The notes below the pieces were generated by a model that saw only the letters and a program-made list of their open reading frames with translations, was not told where the DNA came from and did no database searches. Shown one piece after another: positions 1 to 7,543 of a stretch of 11,900 bases of DNA (position 1 is the first letter of the stretch; the number at the start of each line of letters is the position of its first letter). A program made the position numbers and the translations under genes. Location of the stretch: NCBI GenBank assembly GCA_011053085.1, contig DSBE01000342.1, positions 1-11,900 of the forward strand. Reading direction: 5' to 3'. The stretch comes from Chloroflexota bacterium (GTDB taxonomy: Bacteria; Chloroflexota; Anaerolineae; Anaerolineales; Anaerolineaceae).

Positions 1-47
1 ATATTACTCAATAGCTAAGATTATTAAAATTTTTATTATCTAAATAT

Positions 48-65
48 TAAGTATACGAATACTTA
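48..65. promoter_or_regulatory. Inverted repeat in AT-rich leader of the HAD gene
   Basis: A perfect 7-bp inverted repeat, TAAGTAT-ACGA-ATACTTA, lies in the very AT-rich 89 bases before the first gene, 24 bases upstream of its ATG. I see no convincing -35/-10 pair. It could be an operator or chance in AT-rich DNA. A good ribosome binding site (AAGGAGAGG, 75-83) follows, 6 bases before the start codon. Confidence 0.3.
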
Positions 66-89
66 TCATCAGTCAAGGAGAGGAAACCG

Positions 90-851
90 ATGTCAAAAAG
101 TTATTTGATCGATATGGATGGTGTTCTTGTTCATGGGAAGAATTTGATCCCTGGCGCCAATGAATTCATCGAACGCCTGAAAACGCGCAAAATCCCCTAT
201 CTGGTCACCACCAATAATTCAATTTACACCGCCGGCGACCTTGCTCACCGTCTGCAATCGATAGGGTTAAAGATTGAACCCGATCAAATATTTACCTCCG
301 CCATGGCAACTGCCAACTTTATTGCCTCACAGAAGCCGAATGGCAAAGCGTTTGTGATCGGTGAATCTGGCCTCACCGACGCCATACACCGCAAAGGATA
401 TATCCTCACAGACATCGATCCCGACTATGTGGTGTTGGGAGAAACAGAAAACTACAGTTTCCCGCGTATCACCAAAGCTATCCAATTGATCATAGAAGGC
501 GCAATCTTCGTAGCCTCCAACCCTGACCCCACCGGCCCGACAGAACAAGGCGTGGTGCCGGCTTGTGGTGCAATGGCTTCTTTGATAGAAACCGCCACCG
601 GCAAGAAACCTTTCTTCACCGGTAAACCCAATCCCTTGATGATGCGCTCTGCCCTGAACTACCTCGGTGTGCATAGTGAAACCACCACCATGATCGGCGA
701 TCGCATGGATACTGACATCATCGCCGGCATCGAAAGCGGTATGCACACCATTTTGGTGCTCACCGGTATCAGCAAGCGTGAAGATGTCTCTCTTTATCCG
801 TACCGCCCTGATAAGATATGTAAGTCGATCGCCGAAATTGAAACGGACTGA
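90..851 (+). CDS. HAD-IIA family (NagD-type) sugar-phosphate phosphatase
   Basis: The 253-residue protein is a cytoplasmic HAD-superfamily phosphohydrolase of subfamily IIA (NagD, p-nitrophenylphosphatase, phosphoglycolate phosphatase group). Visible motifs: DMDGV near the N-terminus (nucleophile D8, acid/base D10), TTNN (40-43), lysine K179 in GKPNP, and the metal-binding GDRMDTD (203-209, D204 and D209). The stretch between motifs II and III is the C2A cap, including the family's ASNPD (142-146). Length matches NagD (about 250 aa). The start is set by AAGGAGAGG 6 bases upstream. Substrates of this family range over sugar phosphates, nucleotides and phosphoglycolate, and the sequence does not tell which applies here. 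It appears to be a single-gene unit, because a promoter follows before the next gene. Confidence 0.9.
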   Translation: MSKSYLIDMDGVLVHGKNLIPGANEFIERLKTRKIPYLVTTNNSIYTAGDLAHRLQSIGLKIEPDQIFTSAMATANFIASQKPNGKAFVIGESGLTDAIHRKGYILTDIDPDYVVLGETENYSFPRITKAIQLIIEGAIFVASNPDPTGPTEQGVVPACGAMASLIETATGKKPFFTGKPNPLMMRSALNYLGVHSETTTMIGDRMDTDIIAGIESGMHTILVLTGISKREDVSLYPYRPDKICKSIAEIETD

Positions 852-894
852 TATTTTCAAAAAGAAGAGATCATTAAGCCTGCGCTTTGTCAAC

Positions 895-922
895 TTGACT
901 TCTCCTTTTGCGATGATACAAT
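895..922 (+). promoter_or_regulatory. Sigma70-type promoter with extended -10 for the cysteine-rich/mrp cluster
   Basis: A -35 TTGACT (895-900) is followed after 16 bases by a -10 TACAAT (917-922). TG at 914-915 gives an extended -10 (TGATACAAT). It lies in the gap between the HAD stop codon and the small cysteine-rich gene, pointing toward the latter, so transcription would start near 929. This is the best promoter match in the window. Confidence 0.6.
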
Positions 923-924
923 AA

Positions 925-951
925 TTGATAGTGTTTATTAACTAATACAAT
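925..951 (+). promoter_or_regulatory. Possible second promoter in tandem
   Basis: TTGATA (925-930) and TACAAT (946-951) are separated by 15 bases, a shorter spacing than optimal. The same ATACAAT heptamer occurs in the stronger promoter just upstream, so this is either a tandem promoter or a repeated element. Its predicted start point falls inside the inverted repeat at 952-969. Confidence 0.3.
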
Positions 952-969
952 CTACTGGTCAGTCAGTAG
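952..969. promoter_or_regulatory. Inverted repeat, possible repressor operator
   Basis: CTACTG-GTCAGT-CAGTAG is a perfect 6-bp inverted repeat with a 6-bp centre, directly downstream of two promoter-like elements and 9 bases before the next ATG. The ACTGGTCAGTCAGT composition resembles operators bound by TetR-type repressors, but no regulator gene is in the window. It could instead form a small hairpin that affects initiation at 979. Confidence 0.4.
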
Positions 970-978
970 TGGAAGCCT

Positions 979-1329
979 ATGCATATCGATACAGAACTAA
1001 TATTCCCAATGCGGGTCATTCCCAGACTGAGGGAATTGCGCGGTCCGGTTTGGCGCGACCTTATTGACCACATCCTTAACGAAGATACCCCCATCGAAGA
1101 ACAATTGGGTTTTGTCCTCATGATGGTGGATTTGTGCAGCTGCAGCACCTGCAATTCCTACTCATACCGTGCGATGCGTGGCTGCACCACCTGTGCTTGC
1201 AGCGCCATCAGCCGCTTCCGAGAAGACGATGCTGTTTTGGTCAAAAAAGTTAAATCAGCCGGCAAACGCATGGCGCGGGCCTACAAAGAAGTACCGCTTG
1301 TGTCATCTGCTGAACAATCAGAAAGGTAA
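979..1329 (+). CDS. Small cysteine-rich protein with mirror-symmetric CxCxxC...CxxCxC motif
   Basis: I do not recognise a named family for this 116-residue protein. All six cysteines sit within 22 residues (C53, C55, C58, C69, C72, C74), giving C-x-C-x2-C-x10-C-x2-C-x-C, the same spacing read from either end. Such a motif suggests binding of an iron-sulphur cluster or zinc. Residues 1-50 look helical and the C-terminal part is basic. There is no signal peptide or membrane segment, so it is probably cytoplasmic. It heads a cluster whose next two genes (mrp, ricT-like) belong to families linked to iron-sulphur clusters, with only 6 bases before mrp. The ATG at 979 has a weak GGAAG 3 bases upstream. 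M11 at 1009 is an alternative start, but it also lacks a good site. Confidence 0.8.
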   Translation: MHIDTELIFPMRVIPRLRELRGPVWRDLIDHILNEDTPIEEQLGFVLMMVDLCSCSTCNSYSYRAMRGCTTCACSAISRFREDDAVLVKKVKSAGKRMARAYKEVPLVSSAEQSER

Positions 1330-1335
1330 TTAATA

Positions 1336-2403
1336 ATGTCCCCAACCGTTAACTCCGAACAGGTCATCGATGCTCTTCGTCAGGTAATTGATCCTGAGCT
1401 TCACAAAGATATCGTTTCGCTCAACATGGTACAGAACGTGGTCGTTGGCGAAGACAACCGGGTCACTCTGACCATTATGCTGACCACCCCGGCCTGCCCT
1501 TTAAAAAACAAAATTAAAGCAGATGTCACTGATGCCATCATGGCGATCGAGGGTGTCAGCGGTGTCGATATTGAAATGAGCGCTCGCGTACGCAGCGATG
1601 GTCTGAAACGACAGGTAGACCTGCCCATCAAAAACATCGTGGCGGTTTCTTCTGGCAAAGGCGGTGTGGGAAAATCCACCATCGCCGTGAACCTGGCAGT
1701 CGCCCTCCAACGCAGCGGCGCCCGAGTTGGCATTATGGATGCCGATATCTATGGGCCAAATTTACCCACTATGATGGGTGTCACAGAACCGCCGTCTTCA
1801 GATGGCGAAAGGATCACCCCCCCCACGTCCTTTGGCGTGAAAGTGATTTCAATCGGGTTCTTTGTGCCGGCTGACCAGCCGCTTATCTGGCGCGGGCCCA
1901 TGCTGCACAATGCCATCCGCCAATTTGTCATGGACGTAGAATGGGGTGACCTCGATTACCTGATTGTAGACCTGCCCCCTGGCACCGGTGACGTGCAGCT
2001 AAGTTTGACACAACATCTGCCGCTCTCCGGTGGCATCATTGTCACTTTACCACAGCAAGTTTCTTTGGAAGATGCTCGCCGCGGCTTGTATATGCTGGAA
2101 AAATTGGAAGTGCCCGTTCTGGGTGTCATCGAGAATATGAGCTACCTCGAAACCGCAGAGGGTGTACGCATCGATGTCTTCGGCAGCGGTGGCGGCAAAC
2201 AACTGGCAGACGAGGCCGGTGTTCCTTTCCTTGGGGAAATTCCCATGGATCCACAGGTCCGTATTGGCGGTGACAACGGACAACCAATCGTGATTGCGCA
2301 GCCTGAAACCCCTGCCGCCAAAGCCCTGCAAGCGATCGCAGAACAAATGGCAGCCTCACTCAGTATTCGTGCAATGCAAAACGCCGAAGCCGTCAAGGAG
2401 TAA
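1336..2403 (+). CDS. mrp: Mrp/ApbC-type P-loop ATPase (MIP18 domain + ParA/MinD-like), iron-sulphur cluster carrier family
   Basis: The 355-residue cytoplasmic protein belongs to the Mrp/NBP35/ApbC family, which carries and delivers Fe-S clusters to target proteins. Residues about 5-85 form a MIP18 (DUF59) domain with conserved C54 in TPACPLK. From about residue 98 comes the deviant Walker A P-loop SGKGGVGKST (106-115), then MDADIYGPN (134-142) and VDLPPGTGD (211-219), all family hallmarks. Oddity: the usual CPxC after ENMS, which ligates the bridging cluster in ApbC/NBP35, is absent. Residues 266-287 run ENMSY...FGSGGG without cysteine, and C54 is the only cysteine in the protein. Some Mrp homologues, as I recall including cyanobacterial ones, also lack CxxC. 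GAAAGG (1321-1326) lies 9 bases before the ATG, inside the end of the preceding gene, which suggests coupled translation. Confidence 0.95.
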   Translation: MSPTVNSEQVIDALRQVIDPELHKDIVSLNMVQNVVVGEDNRVTLTIMLTTPACPLKNKIKADVTDAIMAIEGVSGVDIEMSARVRSDGLKRQVDLPIKNIVAVSSGKGGVGKSTIAVNLAVALQRSGARVGIMDADIYGPNLPTMMGVTEPPSSDGERITPPTSFGVKVISIGFFVPADQPLIWRGPMLHNAIRQFVMDVEWGDLDYLIVDLPPGTGDVQLSLTQHLPLSGGIIVTLPQQVSLEDARRGLYMLEKLEVPVLGVIENMSYLETAEGVRIDVFGSGGGKQLADEAGVPFLGEIPMDPQVRIGGDNGQPIVIAQPETPAAKALQAIAEQMAASLSIRAMQNAEAVKE

Positions 2404-2409
2404 ATGAAT

Positions 2410-3489
2410 ATGGATGAACTCACCGATTTTATAATCGGGATACGCTTTACAAGACTGGGAAAAATTTATCACTTCAAAGCCAACAATGATACTGACACTA
2501 TCATTGGCGACATAGTTTTGGTCGAAACCAGCCGCGGTTACCAGTTGGGAGAGGTCGTGCAGATCGTAACTGATCTTTCGCAGTTGACCTACCCTAACGT
2601 CAAATCCATCATCCGCAAAGCTAACGAAGAAGATGTCCGCGCCCAGCAATACTGGATGGAAGAAGAACAAATTGCCCTGAAGAAAGCCCGCAAAATCCTT
2701 TCAGAAAAAGGACAGAAGGGTGTCAAGGTTGTCCATACCGAATACGGATATATGGGCGAAAGCCTCAGCGTTCTGGTCACTTCCGTGAATGATCAAAAGG
2801 TCAATTTAACCCCCATTATTTCCATGCTTCAACATACCTTCCCCAACACACAGATCAATGTGCGCCAGGTAGGACCGCGCGATGTCGCCAAATTGTATGG
2901 CGGTATCGGTGCCTGCGGCCTGACCGAAAGATGCTGCTCACAATTCATCAACTCCTTCAACTCAATATCTATCCGCATGGCAAAGGAGCAGGAGATCTCA
3001 CTGACGCCGGAGGAAATTACAGGTATGTGCGGAAGGCTGCGCTGCTGTCTTGAATATGAATATGAACAATATCGTGAAGGACGACGCGGTTTACCGAAAA
3101 AGAACAAATGGGTGGAGACACCCGACGGTATTGGCAGGGTCAATGTTGTCTTGCCGCTGCGGTCCTCGGTGCTTGTCTATATGCCTGACAGTGGTATGAA
3201 AGAGTACGAAGGCGACCAGGTGAAACCTGCCCAGCGCCCCCAACGGTCAGAGAGCACGCCTACTTACCAACGTTCTCCACGCCCTACACCCCAAGCATCA
3301 TCAGGAAGAAGCCAACCGGTCGAAGAAATTTCACAGGATGAATTGGAAAGCCTGGATGCAGAAAACATCAATATTGATGCCCAGACCCCCAAACCCAAAC
3401 CAAATAAAGGCAATCGTAAATTCAACAAAAAACGCAGACCGCCCAAAAATCAACAAAAAAACAACCGCAGAGATAACAACACCCAGTAA
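2410..3489 (+). CDS. ricT: PSP1-domain protein, RicT/YaaT family, with basic disordered tail
   Basis: The protein matches the PSP1 family typified by Bacillus RicT (YaaT), a subunit of the Ric complex that carries [4Fe-4S] clusters and affects RNase Y-dependent mRNA processing, sporulation and competence. The diagnostic cysteines are present: GACGLTERCCS (C169, C175, C176) and MCGRLRCCLEYE (C207, C212, C213). An ATG at 2404 directly follows the mrp stop, but AAGGAG (2395-2400) is only 3 bases from it and 9 bases from the ATG at 2410. I therefore prefer 2410 (359 aa), and numbering uses that start. Bacillus RicT has about 275 residues. The extra C-terminal 85 or so are low-complexity: first Ser/Pro/Gln-rich, then acidic, then a Lys/Arg/Asn/Pro-rich end, which could contact RNA. 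The partners RicA and RicF are not in this window. Confidence 0.92.
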   Translation: MDELTDFIIGIRFTRLGKIYHFKANNDTDTIIGDIVLVETSRGYQLGEVVQIVTDLSQLTYPNVKSIIRKANEEDVRAQQYWMEEEQIALKKARKILSEKGQKGVKVVHTEYGYMGESLSVLVTSVNDQKVNLTPIISMLQHTFPNTQINVRQVGPRDVAKLYGGIGACGLTERCCSQFINSFNSISIRMAKEQEISLTPEEITGMCGRLRCCLEYEYEQYREGRRGLPKKNKWVETPDGIGRVNVVLPLRSSVLVYMPDSGMKEYEGDQVKPAQRPQRSESTPTYQRSPRPTPQASSGRSQPVEEISQDELESLDAENINIDAQTPKPKPNKGNRKFNKKRRPPKNQQKNNRRDNNTQ

Positions 3490-3519
3490 TCCCACCAGAA
3501 AACCAAAGAGAAGATTTTT

Positions 3520-4722
3520 ATGAGTGATTTCTACCAGTTTGCCCGGCAACTATTTGATTACACACGCGATATGCGGCGCACCATCCACCAGCACCCCGAA
3601 ACCGCCCATGAAGAAGTCCGCACTGCCCAACTCGTCGCTGAGCAATTGACTTCCTTTGGGCTGGAAGTAAAAACCAATGTCGCCAGCACCGGCGTATTGG
3701 GGTATTTAGAAACAGACCCGCACGCCCCCACCATCATGATTCGCGCCGACATGGACGCCCTCAACATGTCAGAGGCCAACGAAGCGCCTTATGCCAGCCA
3801 GGTGCCCGGAAAAATGCATGCCTGCGGCCATGATGGCCACACCGCCATGTTGATCACCACAGCGCGCATGCTGAGTGAATGTAAATCAGAATTACAGGGC
3901 AATGTCTTATTCCTCTTCCAACCTGCAGAGGAAGGTGGTTTTGGCGCACAGCGCATGTTGGACACCGGCGCTTTGAACTGGCACAAGCCCGATTACAGCC
4001 TTGGGCTGCATGTCTGGAATCAACACCAGATTGGCACGATCACCATTCATGGCGGGCCGATCATGGCTGGCGCGCGTATGTTTGAAGTCAAGATCACCGG
4101 CAAGGGTGGCCATGGCGCAGTGCCGGATCTGGCCATCGACCCGCTGCTGGCTGCGGCACAGTGTGTTACCAGTTTACAAAGCGTGGTTTCGCGCAATATC
4201 AGTCCTTTGCAATCAGGTGTGATCAGTGTCTGTACCTTGCATGCCGGCACCGCCAAAAACGTTATCCCGGCAACCGCCACGTTCGGCGGTACCATGCGCG
4301 CCTTCACCGATGACGTCTGGCAGGTGCTTAACGACCGCTTTTACCAGATCGTCGAGCAAACGGCGGCCGCCTTCGGTTGTCAAGCAGAAATAAACATGGA
4401 AGAAGCCATCGGTGCCACAACCAATGATGAGGAGATCGCCGCCCTGACCAAAGAAGCGGTACGAGAAACCTTGCCCTTTATGAAGGTCAACGAAACCTAT
4501 CAGACCATGGGGTCTGAAGATATGTCCATCTGGCTGGATGCTGTGCCCGGCTGTTTCTTCTTCATCGGCTCAGCCAACGAGGAGAAGGGGTTGAATGCCC
4601 CCCATCATCATCCTATGTTTGATATCGATGAAGATGTCCTGCCCATGGGCGCTGCTGCCTTAGCAAACGCAGCCAGGCACATACTGGCAGTGAAAGCCAG
4701 CCAGACAAATCCTCAGGGCTGA
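3520..4722 (+). CDS. M20D-family metallopeptidase/amidohydrolase (N-acyl amino acid hydrolase type)
   Basis: The 400-residue protein is a full-length M20 subfamily D hydrolase (hippurate hydrolase, IAA-amino acid hydrolase, N-acetyl-diaminopimelate deacetylase, CPSA-type carboxypeptidase). These enzymes use two metal ions to cleave an amide and release a free amino acid. Visible motifs: RADMDAL (75-81), MHACGHDGH (99-107; C102 and H104 ligands), QPAEEGG (134-140; E137 general base, E138 ligand), GLHVW with H164, dimerisation-domain GKGGHGAVP (H188), MGSEDMS (330-336) and HHHPMFDID (362-370; terminal metal-binding His). There is no signal peptide, so it is cytoplasmic. AGAGAAG (3507-3513) lies 6 bases before the ATG. 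It sits 30 bases after ricT and may share its transcript, though no functional tie is evident. The exact substrate cannot be read from sequence. Confidence 0.94.
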   Translation: MSDFYQFARQLFDYTRDMRRTIHQHPETAHEEVRTAQLVAEQLTSFGLEVKTNVASTGVLGYLETDPHAPTIMIRADMDALNMSEANEAPYASQVPGKMHACGHDGHTAMLITTARMLSECKSELQGNVLFLFQPAEEGGFGAQRMLDTGALNWHKPDYSLGLHVWNQHQIGTITIHGGPIMAGARMFEVKITGKGGHGAVPDLAIDPLLAAAQCVTSLQSVVSRNISPLQSGVISVCTLHAGTAKNVIPATATFGGTMRAFTDDVWQVLNDRFYQIVEQTAAAFGCQAEINMEEAIGATTNDEEIAALTKEAVRETLPFMKVNETYQTMGSEDMSIWLDAVPGCFFFIGSANEEKGLNAPHHHPMFDIDEDVLPMGAAALANAARHILAVKASQTNPQG

Positions 4723-4730
4723 AAAAAATC

Positions 4731-6188
4731 CTATAGCTCTTCGCCGATCGTATGCAGCAAGGCCAGGTTAGCGGGTTTGAACGCCCCCACCGGGTAGCCG
4801 CTGATGATGACGATTTGCTGTCCTGCACGGACGTCAGTTTGTGAGATCACGCTGGTTTCTACATACGACACCATCGACTTCACCGAACTGGCATGCGGGA
4901 TCAAAAATGGTTTCACCCCCCAATACACCCCCAAACGGCGGTAGGTACGCACATCCGGCGTAAATGCCAGAATAGGCACATGAGGCCGAGTTTTTGACAT
5001 GATCAGCGCAGTCTTACCAGAACGTGTAAAAACACAAATCGCCGCTACATCCGTGTCATGAGCCAAAGCAAGCGCAGCCCGCGATACTGCGATCGCATCC
5101 TGGTCAGAATCTGGGCTGACCACTGGCTGATAACCCCAGCGGTCATAGTTGCGCTCTGCTTCCATCACAATTTCATGCATGTAGCGAACGCTATCAAGGG
5201 GGTATTTGCCTGCAGCCGTCTCGCCACTCAACATGACCGCATCCGTGCCATCAAAGACTGCATTGGCAACGTCCGAAGCCTCCGCACGTGTCGGCCGTGG
5301 CAGGTTGATCATTGAATCCAACATCTGTGTAGCCGTGATCACAAAACGGTTGTAGTTATCTGCCATTTCGATAATCTTTTTCTGCATTACCGGTACCTTG
5401 GCAGCCGAAGTTTCTACCCCAAGATCACCGCGCGCTACCATCACGCCATCTGACACCGCTATGATCGCTTCCAGGTTATCGATCGCCTCCGGGCGTTCCA
5501 ATTTCGCAACTATGGGGGTATCTGCTTTTTTGGGCGCCAACCGGCGCATCTCTTCTCTCACCTGCAAGACATCTTCGGCTTTACTGACAAAAGAAATGGC
5601 AACCATATCAACCCCCTGTGCCAGCCCAAATGCCAGGTCCTCTTTGTCTTTGTCCGTCAAACTGGGAATACCTAATTTTGCACCAGGCAAGTTAACTCCT
5701 TTATTGGACTTCAGCAATCCACCCAGCACCACCTTGGTGACCACATCTTCGCCGATTGTTTCTTCCACCACCAGTTCCAGGTTGCCATCGTCCAACAGGA
5801 TACGGCTGCCGACCTTAACTGCTTTGGCAAGGTCGGGTACAGTCAGCGGAATGATTAACCGGTCATCTTGCATCAGAAACCCTTCCTCAGAATCCGCGGA
5901 TACCGATGTCAGGACCAATTTTTGATCCGGTGTTAACAGGACGCCTTCTCCCGATAGCTTGCCTACGCGCAGTTTTGGCCCCTGCAAGTCCTGCAAAATA
6001 CTGACAGGCTTGTGCAATTCATCGCTCAGTCCGCGCAACAGACGGATCTTCTCCGCATGCACCTCATGGGTGCCATGTGAAAAGTTCAACCGCGCCACAT
6101 CCACCCCTGCCTGAATCAATGCCCGCAGCATCTCCTCGGATTCACTGGCCGGCCCAATTGTCGCGACAATCTTTACCTTGCGTTGCAT
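4731..6188 (-). CDS. pyk: Pyruvate kinase
   Basis: The 485-residue enzyme transfers phosphate from phosphoenolpyruvate to ADP, the last step of glycolysis. Motifs in order: ATIGPAS at the N-terminus, RLNFSHG (33-39), QDLQGPKLR (66-74), the family signature VAKLERPEAI with catalytic K219 and metal ligand E221, VARGDLGVE with D245, ITATQMLDSM (T277), and PTRAEASDVANAVFDGTDA. The B domain (about 74-170) is intact and the C-terminal regulatory domain fills 340-485. The frame is open upstream to 6362, but that extension would overlap rocD and a terminator hairpin. The methionine at 6188 starts the conserved fold and has GAGGA (6196-6200) 7 bases upstream. A TATACT hexamer (6224-6229, minus strand) lacks a good -35. 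The gene is convergent with the M20 gene. There is no obvious hairpin terminator, but the minus-strand transcript has seven T (4722-4728) just after the stop. Confidence 0.97.
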   Translation of the reverse strand: MQRKVKIVATIGPASESEEMLRALIQAGVDVARLNFSHGTHEVHAEKIRLLRGLSDELHKPVSILQDLQGPKLRVGKLSGEGVLLTPDQKLVLTSVSADSEEGFLMQDDRLIIPLTVPDLAKAVKVGSRILLDDGNLELVVEETIGEDVVTKVVLGGLLKSNKGVNLPGAKLGIPSLTDKDKEDLAFGLAQGVDMVAISFVSKAEDVLQVREEMRRLAPKKADTPIVAKLERPEAIDNLEAIIAVSDGVMVARGDLGVETSAAKVPVMQKKIIEMADNYNRFVITATQMLDSMINLPRPTRAEASDVANAVFDGTDAVMLSGETAAGKYPLDSVRYMHEIVMEAERNYDRWGYQPVVSPDSDQDAIAVSRAALALAHDTDVAAICVFTRSGKTALIMSKTRPHVPILAFTPDVRTYRRLGVYWGVKPFLIPHASSVKSMVSYVETSVISQTDVRAGQQIVIISGYPVGAFKPANLALLHTIGEEL

Positions 6189-6264
6189 AGAACAATCCTC
6201 GCTCTGGTCTGCTGATGGGTTAAAGTATACCTTTTTTCTGACAATAAAGGTTTGTATATCAACA

Positions 6265-6302
6265 CAAAGAGGCTGTTTTATTGTGACAAAACAGCCTCTT
6301 TG
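6265..6302 (-). terminator. 15-bp hairpin between rocD and pyk
   Basis: The arms at 6265-6279 and 6288-6302 are perfectly complementary over 15 bp (CAAAGAGGCTGTTTT and its complement), with an 8-base loop. The hairpin begins 17 bases after the rocD stop and lies 76 bases before pyk. On the minus strand the stem ends CTCTTTG and is followed by TGTTGATAT, a weak T-tract, so intrinsic termination or read-through control of argF-rocD into pyk is likely. Confidence 0.7.
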
Positions 6303-6319
6303 CTTGATTGCAACCCCTT

Positions 6320-7522
6320 TTACGACATCTGCAGTACTTCTTCGATTTTGGGCAAGGCCCAATCAATAGTCTCTTTATCTATAATAAGAGGCGGTGCAAA
6401 ACGGATCACGGTGTCATGGGTTTCTTTGGCAAGGATGCCGCGTTCTTGCAGCGCTTCGCAGAAACGCCGTGCCCCGCCAGCCGTATCTTTCAACTCGACC
6501 GCGATAAACAACCCGCGCCCCCGCACTGCCTTCACATGTGCTGATTCAATCCGCTGCAAGCGCCCCAGGAAGTACTCTCCCAGCACCCGCGAATTTTCTA
6601 CCATGCCTTCATCCACAATCACTTGCAATGCAGTACGTGCCACCGCAGAACCCAACGGATTGCCGCCAAAGGTTGAGCCGTGTTCACCCGGCCGGAATAA
6701 GCCCAGGATTTCACTTGAAGCCAACACCCCTGACACCGGGTAAAATCCGCCAGACAAGGCTTTGCCCACCACAGTGATGTCAGGCTTTACACCTTCATGT
6801 TCACACGCGAACAGCTTTCCCGTCCGCCCGAAACCGGTTTGGATTTCATCAGCAATCAACAACACATTATTCTGCTGGCAGATATCCGCCACCTGGCGCA
6901 AATAACCTTCAGGCGGTATGCGCACGCCTGCCTCACCCTGGATAGGCTCGATCATCACCGCTGCTGTATTGGGTGTGATCGCTTTTTCGATGGCAGAAGC
7001 GTCGCCATAGGCAACCACAGTAAAACCCGGTGTAAAAGGCCCGAAATCTTCTTTGTACAATTCCTCTGTTGAGAAACCGACGATTGTGGTCGTGCGGCCG
7101 TGGAAATTGCCTTCGGCTACGATGATCTCAGCCTGCTCTCGCGGCACTCCCTTGACCTGATACGCCCATTTTCTTGCTACTTTGATAGCGGTCTCTACAG
7201 CTTCGGCGCCGCTATTCATCATCAACGCCATCTCGTAGCCGCTCATCTCGGTGATCTCTTTCAACAGCAAAGGAAACTGGTCATTGCGAAAAGCTCGTGA
7301 GGTCAACGTCAGGCGTTCAGCCTGTTCTTTCAAGGTTTGCAGAATTTTGGGGTGCACATGACCCTGGCTGACCGCGCTGTAAGCGCTCAGGCAATCCAGG
7401 TAGCGATTGCCTTCAACGTCATATACCCACACGCCATCCCCACGTGAGAGCACCACATTCAGCGGTTTGTAATTATGAGCGCCATAGGCATCTTCAAGTT
7501 CTATATAATACTGTGTATCCAT
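6320..7522 (-). CDS. rocD: Ornithine aminotransferase (ornithine--oxo-acid transaminase)
   Basis: The 400-residue class-III PLP enzyme interconverts ornithine + 2-oxoglutarate and glutamate-5-semialdehyde + glutamate, linking arginine and proline metabolism. Class-III features: SGAEAVE (104-110, phosphate binding), EPIQGEAG (192-199), ADEIQTG (224-230, D225 to the PLP nitrogen) and VVGKALSGG with Schiff-base K254. The N-terminus has the ornithine aminotransferase signature YGAHNY (13-18) and [10 protein letters not shown] (46-55). Y18, Y48 and R143 match, from memory of the human enzyme, the substrate-contacting Y55, Y85 and R180. This favours RocD over ArgD (acetylornithine) or GABA transaminase. 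AAAGGA lies a few bases before the ATG and 21 bases separate it from argF, so the two genes are co-transcribed. Confidence 0.9.
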   Translation of the reverse strand: MDTQYYIELEDAYGAHNYKPLNVVLSRGDGVWVYDVEGNRYLDCLSAYSAVSQGHVHPKILQTLKEQAERLTLTSRAFRNDQFPLLLKEITEMSGYEMALMMNSGAEAVETAIKVARKWAYQVKGVPREQAEIIVAEGNFHGRTTTIVGFSTEELYKEDFGPFTPGFTVVAYGDASAIEKAITPNTAAVMIEPIQGEAGVRIPPEGYLRQVADICQQNNVLLIADEIQTGFGRTGKLFACEHEGVKPDITVVGKALSGGFYPVSGVLASSEILGLFRPGEHGSTFGGNPLGSAVARTALQVIVDEGMVENSRVLGEYFLGRLQRIESAHVKAVRGRGLFIAVELKDTAGGARRFCEALQERGILAKETHDTVIRFAPPLIIDKETIDWALPKIEEVLQMS

Positions 7523-7543
7523 ATTGTTCCTTTCACTCCTGAC

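Noticed and set aside
9..20. 12-base match CAATAGCTAAGA shared with the argF coding region (8443-8454)
   Set aside because: A few identical 12-mers are expected by chance in a window of this size, and one copy is coding.
327..893. Long open frame on the minus strand opposite the HAD gene
   Set aside because: It lies almost wholly antisense to a protein with all HAD motifs, is rich in His/Gly/Phe typical of shadow frames, and matches nothing I know.
4698..4728. CAGCC...GGCTG followed by an A7 tract at the end of the M20 gene
   Set aside because: The tract is A, not T, on the plus strand, and on the minus strand it precedes the stem. It is not a standard terminator in either direction.
5398..5925. 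175-codon plus-strand frame inside pyk
   Set aside because: It is antisense to the conserved pyruvate kinase core and has Ser/Thr-rich shadow composition with no recognisable motif.
6189..6362. N-terminal extension of pyruvate kinase
   Set aside because: It would overlap the end of rocD and span the terminator hairpin. The conserved fold starts at the methionine at 6188, which has its own ribosome binding site.
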